Positions 8,992-10,151 of a stretch of 10,151 nt of DNA are shown piece by piece. Each line of letters starts with the position of its first letter. The stretch's first letter is position 1. Below the pieces are notes generated by a model. It was not told where the DNA came from, ran no database searches, and worked only from the letters and a program-made list of their open reading frames with translations. The position numbers were made by a program, and so were the translations under genes. This DNA comes from Actinoplanes liguriensis. GTDB lineage: Bacteria; Actinomycetota; Actinomycetes; Mycobacteriales; Micromonosporaceae. The stretch covers positions 51,361 through 61,511 of the forward strand of contig KL571236.1 of assembly GCA_000715855.1 (NCBI GenBank). The letters are read 5' to 3'.

Positions 8992-8997
8992 ACAGTA
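8992..8997 (-). promoter_or_regulatory. Candidate -10 for a leaderless uvrC mRNA
   Basis: TACTGT fits the actinobacterial TANNNT pattern. Seven bases separate it from the GTG at 8984, so transcription would start at or beside the start codon. This agrees with the missing Shine-Dalgarno; leaderless mRNAs are common in actinomycetes. No clear -35 is seen. An in-frame GTG at 8990 would lie too close to the -10. Confidence 0.4.
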
Positions 8998-9021
8998 GTG
9001 CGTGGGGCTGACAGAATTGCC

Positions 9022-9067
9022 CGACCGGAGGTCCGGTGCCGCCGCCACGGCGCCGGATCTCCGGCCG
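9022..9067. repeat. Long hairpin upstream of uvrC
   Basis: A continuous 17-bp stem (9025-9041 with 9048-9064) closes a six-base loop, and two more pairs follow past one mismatch. Two of the pairs are G-U only in plus-strand RNA; in minus-strand RNA they are A-C mismatches. No T-run is present on either side. It lies between the Rieske gene and the uvrC promoter candidate, so it could be a terminator for the Rieske mRNA, or for a plus-strand transcript as the G-U bias hints. Confidence 0.5.
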
Positions 9068-9144
9068 TGCCCCGCGGAGTCACCACGGGCCGCCGCGTGG
9101 CCCAGCCGGCATCTGACGCCGCCCGGGCCGCACCTCACTCCCGC

Positions 9145-9196
9145 GTGACCCGATCGGGCTCACTCGTGTGGCCCGATCAGGCCGCGCCGGTGTGAG
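9145..9196 (-). terminator. Stem-loop region after the Rieske gene
   Basis: Two overlapping folds begin a few bases after the Rieske stop. One is GTGA-CCCGATCGGG-C-TCAC (9145-9163), a 7-bp stem with one bulged C. In the other, CTCAC (9159-9163) can pair with GTGAG (9192-9196) around GGCC-CGATCA-GGCC. CCCGATC occurs in both. There is no T-run. A U-less terminator is the plainest reading. Confidence 0.35.
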
Positions 9197-9199
9197 CGA

Positions 9200-9754
9200 T
9201 CAGGCTGCGACGATGTTGTCGCCGTCGACCTTGACCTTCGTCTCGGCGAGCGGCTTCGGCGCCGGGCCGCCCTTGACCGAGCCGTCCTCGATGGAGTACT
9301 TCGCGCCGTGGCACGGGCAGTTGATCGTGCCGTCCTTCACCTCGTTGACCTCGCAGCCCTGGTGGGTGCAGATCTTCGTGAACGCCTTGAAGGTGCCCTG
9401 CTTCGGCTGGGTGATGACGAGGTCACCGGCGATGATGCCGCCGCCCGTGGGCACGTCCGCGACCAGCGCGAGGGACGCGCCCGCCGCGGCGCCGCCGCTG
9501 TCCCCGCCGGTGGTGCTGCCGCCACCGGTGCTCCCGCCCGCCGCGGCGCCCTTGCTGCCGGCCGGGGCCGGGTCGGCCGCGTAGTCGGTGCCGTTCGGGT
9601 TGGTCGTGGTGGTGGAGGTGCCACAGGCGGCCAGGACCGCGGCGGCTCCGAGGCCGCCGGCGCCCAGCAGGACGCACCGGCGGGTCGAGTGCGTGCCCGC
9701 CTGCTCGTGCTCGCACCGGGTGTCGACGTCGGTCCTCGTCTGCACGTCAGTCAT
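9200..9754 (-). CDS. Rieske [2Fe-2S] lipoprotein with twin-arginine signal
   Basis: The product is a small electron-transfer protein predicted to be exported by Tat and anchored as a lipoprotein on the outer face of the membrane. The 184 residues begin with a polar stretch, then TRRCVLLG (24-31) with the Arg pair, a hydrophobic run, and the lipobox LAAC (41-44), so Cys44 would be lipidated. A Thr/Gly/Ser/Ala-rich linker spans about 45-93. The Rieske domain follows, with cluster ligands Cys129, His131, Cys146 and His149 in CTHQGC and CPCHG; Cys134 and Cys148 fit the disulfide of classical high-potential Rieske proteins. The ATG at 9754 has GGAGGG six bases upstream. No oxidase or cytochrome gene is adjacent, so the redox partner is unknown. 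The cytochrome bc1 Rieske subunit is unlikely, because those actinobacterial proteins are larger with several membrane spans. Confidence 0.9.
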   Translation of the reverse strand: MTDVQTRTDVDTRCEHEQAGTHSTRRCVLLGAGGLGAAAVLAACGTSTTTTNPNGTDYAADPAPAGSKGAAAGGSTGGGSTTGGDSGGAAAGASLALVADVPTGGGIIAGDLVITQPKQGTFKAFTKICTHQGCEVNEVKDGTINCPCHGAKYSIEDGSVKGGPAPKPLAETKVKVDGDNIVAA

Positions 9755-9835
9755 GTATCGCCCTCCAGTACCTGGTCCGCGTCCGATGTCACGCGGAGTC
9801 GCCCCTGAGTACGCGGCTGCCACCGCGATCGGTTC

Positions 9836-9894
9836 ATGCGTGCGACGAAATCGACGGCCGCTTTTCGCGGCGGCTTTCCCGCATTCGCACGCAT
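9836..9894 (-). repeat. Nested inverted repeat in the Rieske upstream region
   Basis: ATGCGTGCGA (9836-9845) and TCGCACGCAT (9885-9894) are perfect 10-bp arms. Inside them GAAA (9847-9850) pairs with TTTC (9875-9878), and GCCGC (9857-9861) pairs with GCGGC (9867-9871) around a five-base loop. The whole is a 59-base branched-rod candidate 82-140 bases before the start codon. It may be a structured leader, or the terminator of a gene lying further right. Confidence 0.5.
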
Positions 9895-9971
9895 ACGTCG
9901 CCCCGGGTCGGCCGGTGCGGACGCGCGGTCGACCCTAGGGGACCCGATGGAGCCGGTAGCTATGAGTCATC

Positions 9972-9985
9972 TAAGAAATTTCTAA
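9972..9985. promoter_or_regulatory. AT-rich palindrome, possible operator
   Basis: AGAAATTTCT (9974-9983) is a perfect 10-base palindrome; the next pair fails and the one beyond it matches, giving TAAGAAATTTCTAA. It sits in the most AT-rich stretch of the window (about 9958-9990). It could be a regulator site or part of a promoter; no family can be named. Confidence 0.3.
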
Positions 9986-10010
9986 AATCAACTTTCCCGC
10001 GGTGGCATAT

Positions 10011-10151
10011 CTGCTCGACGCCACGATGCCCGTTCCCCCCAGCGCTGCTCGACGCCACGATGTCCGGCCACCACCCGCTGCTCGACGCCACGATGCCCGG
10101 CCACCACCCGCTGCTCAGCGCCGTGGCGCCGCCCACGACGCGAAACGGCGG
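10011..10151. repeat. 33-bp tandem repeats running off the right edge
   Basis: Three head-to-tail copies start at 10011 (34 bases, diverged second half), 10045 and 10078 (33 bases each, one difference between them). A degenerate fourth copy starts at 10111. All three full copies share CTGCTCGACGCCACGATG. There are no unique spacers, so this is not a CRISPR. Thirty-three bases is eleven codons, so any open frame would encode an 11-residue repeat: LLDATMPGHHP on plus, or RVVAGHRGVEQ on minus with a TGA at 9990-9988. Both have GC-rich third positions. The block may be the end of a leftward gene, the start of a rightward one, or non-coding; I cannot decide. Confidence 0.9.

Larger units (their letters stand above)
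9755..10010 (-). promoter_or_regulatory. Region upstream of the Rieske gene
   Basis: No gene is supported here. It contains the ribosome site GGAGGG just before 9754, an inverted-repeat structure (9836-9894), a CCCTAGGG palindrome whose minus reading gives a possible -10 TAGGGT (9937-9932) without a clear -35, and an AT-rich island at about 9958-9990. If TAGGGT is used, the leader is about 170 bases and includes the hairpin. On the plus strand TAAAAT (9983-9988) resembles a -10 for a rightward gene, again without a good -35. Confidence 0.4.

Noticed and set aside
8985..9086. N-terminal extension of uvrC to 9086
   Set aside because: The extra 34 residues lack conservation and overlap the hairpin at 9022-9067 and the probable -10.
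10011..10151. CRISPR array at the right edge
   Set aside because: The copies abut directly with no unique spacers and no cas gene is in the window.
10026..10151. Plus-strand frame from ATG at 10026 encoding AARRHDARPPP repeats
   Set aside because: Its third codon positions are poor in G and C compared with the genes here, and no ribosome site precedes it.

Overview
The window is very GC-rich chromosomal DNA with GTG and TTG starts and strongly GC-biased third codon positions. It is from an actinomycete, most probably a member of the Micromonosporaceae (Actinoplanes/Micromonospora/Salinispora type). That placement rests on the gene order and on the WhiA and UvrC sequences as I remember them, without a database search. 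All eight recognised genes lie on the minus strand, so transcription runs from high to low coordinates. The left edge carries 16 bases of Tn5/Nextera mosaic-end adapter, so base 1 is a contig end and not natural sequence.

Layout in the direction of transcription: a right-edge block of 33-bp tandem repeats (10011 to past 10110) and an AT-rich island (about 9958-9990); a Tat-type Rieske iron-sulfur lipoprotein (9754-9200) with a structured upstream region; a gap with hairpins; uvrC (8984-6996), probably leaderless; a hairpin; rapZ (6895-5981), yvcK (5984-4950) and whiA (4891-4001), closely spaced; a 493-base intergenic region with a very long hairpin, a Crp/GlxR-like palindrome and the long gap leader; the glycolytic genes gap (3507-2506), pgk (2503-1307) and tpiA (1307-516), almost without spacing; a U-less hairpin; secG (422-162); and a textbook intrinsic terminator (137-98).

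The order uvrC-rapZ-yvcK-whiA-gap-pgk-tpiA-secG is the conserved actinobacterial order. It combines nucleotide excision repair, a nucleotide/RNA-binding regulator (RapZ), a UDP-sugar-binding envelope and carbon-balance factor (YvcK/CuvA), the developmental and cell-division regulator WhiA, the triose-phosphate half of glycolysis, and a Sec translocon subunit.

Most of the window is ordinary core genome. The main anomaly is whiA: relative to the family it lacks about 30 residues in frame, including the second LAGLIDADG helix, and the junction lies inside a perfect 16-bp palindrome. It is either a real and remarkable allele or an assembly error. Secondary points are the roughly 100-nt hairpin between whiA and gap, whose imperfections are mostly G-U pairs only in the minus-strand RNA; the Crp-like site before gap; the leaderless uvrC start; and the repeat block at the right edge. 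I found no convincing sign of a new multi-gene system.
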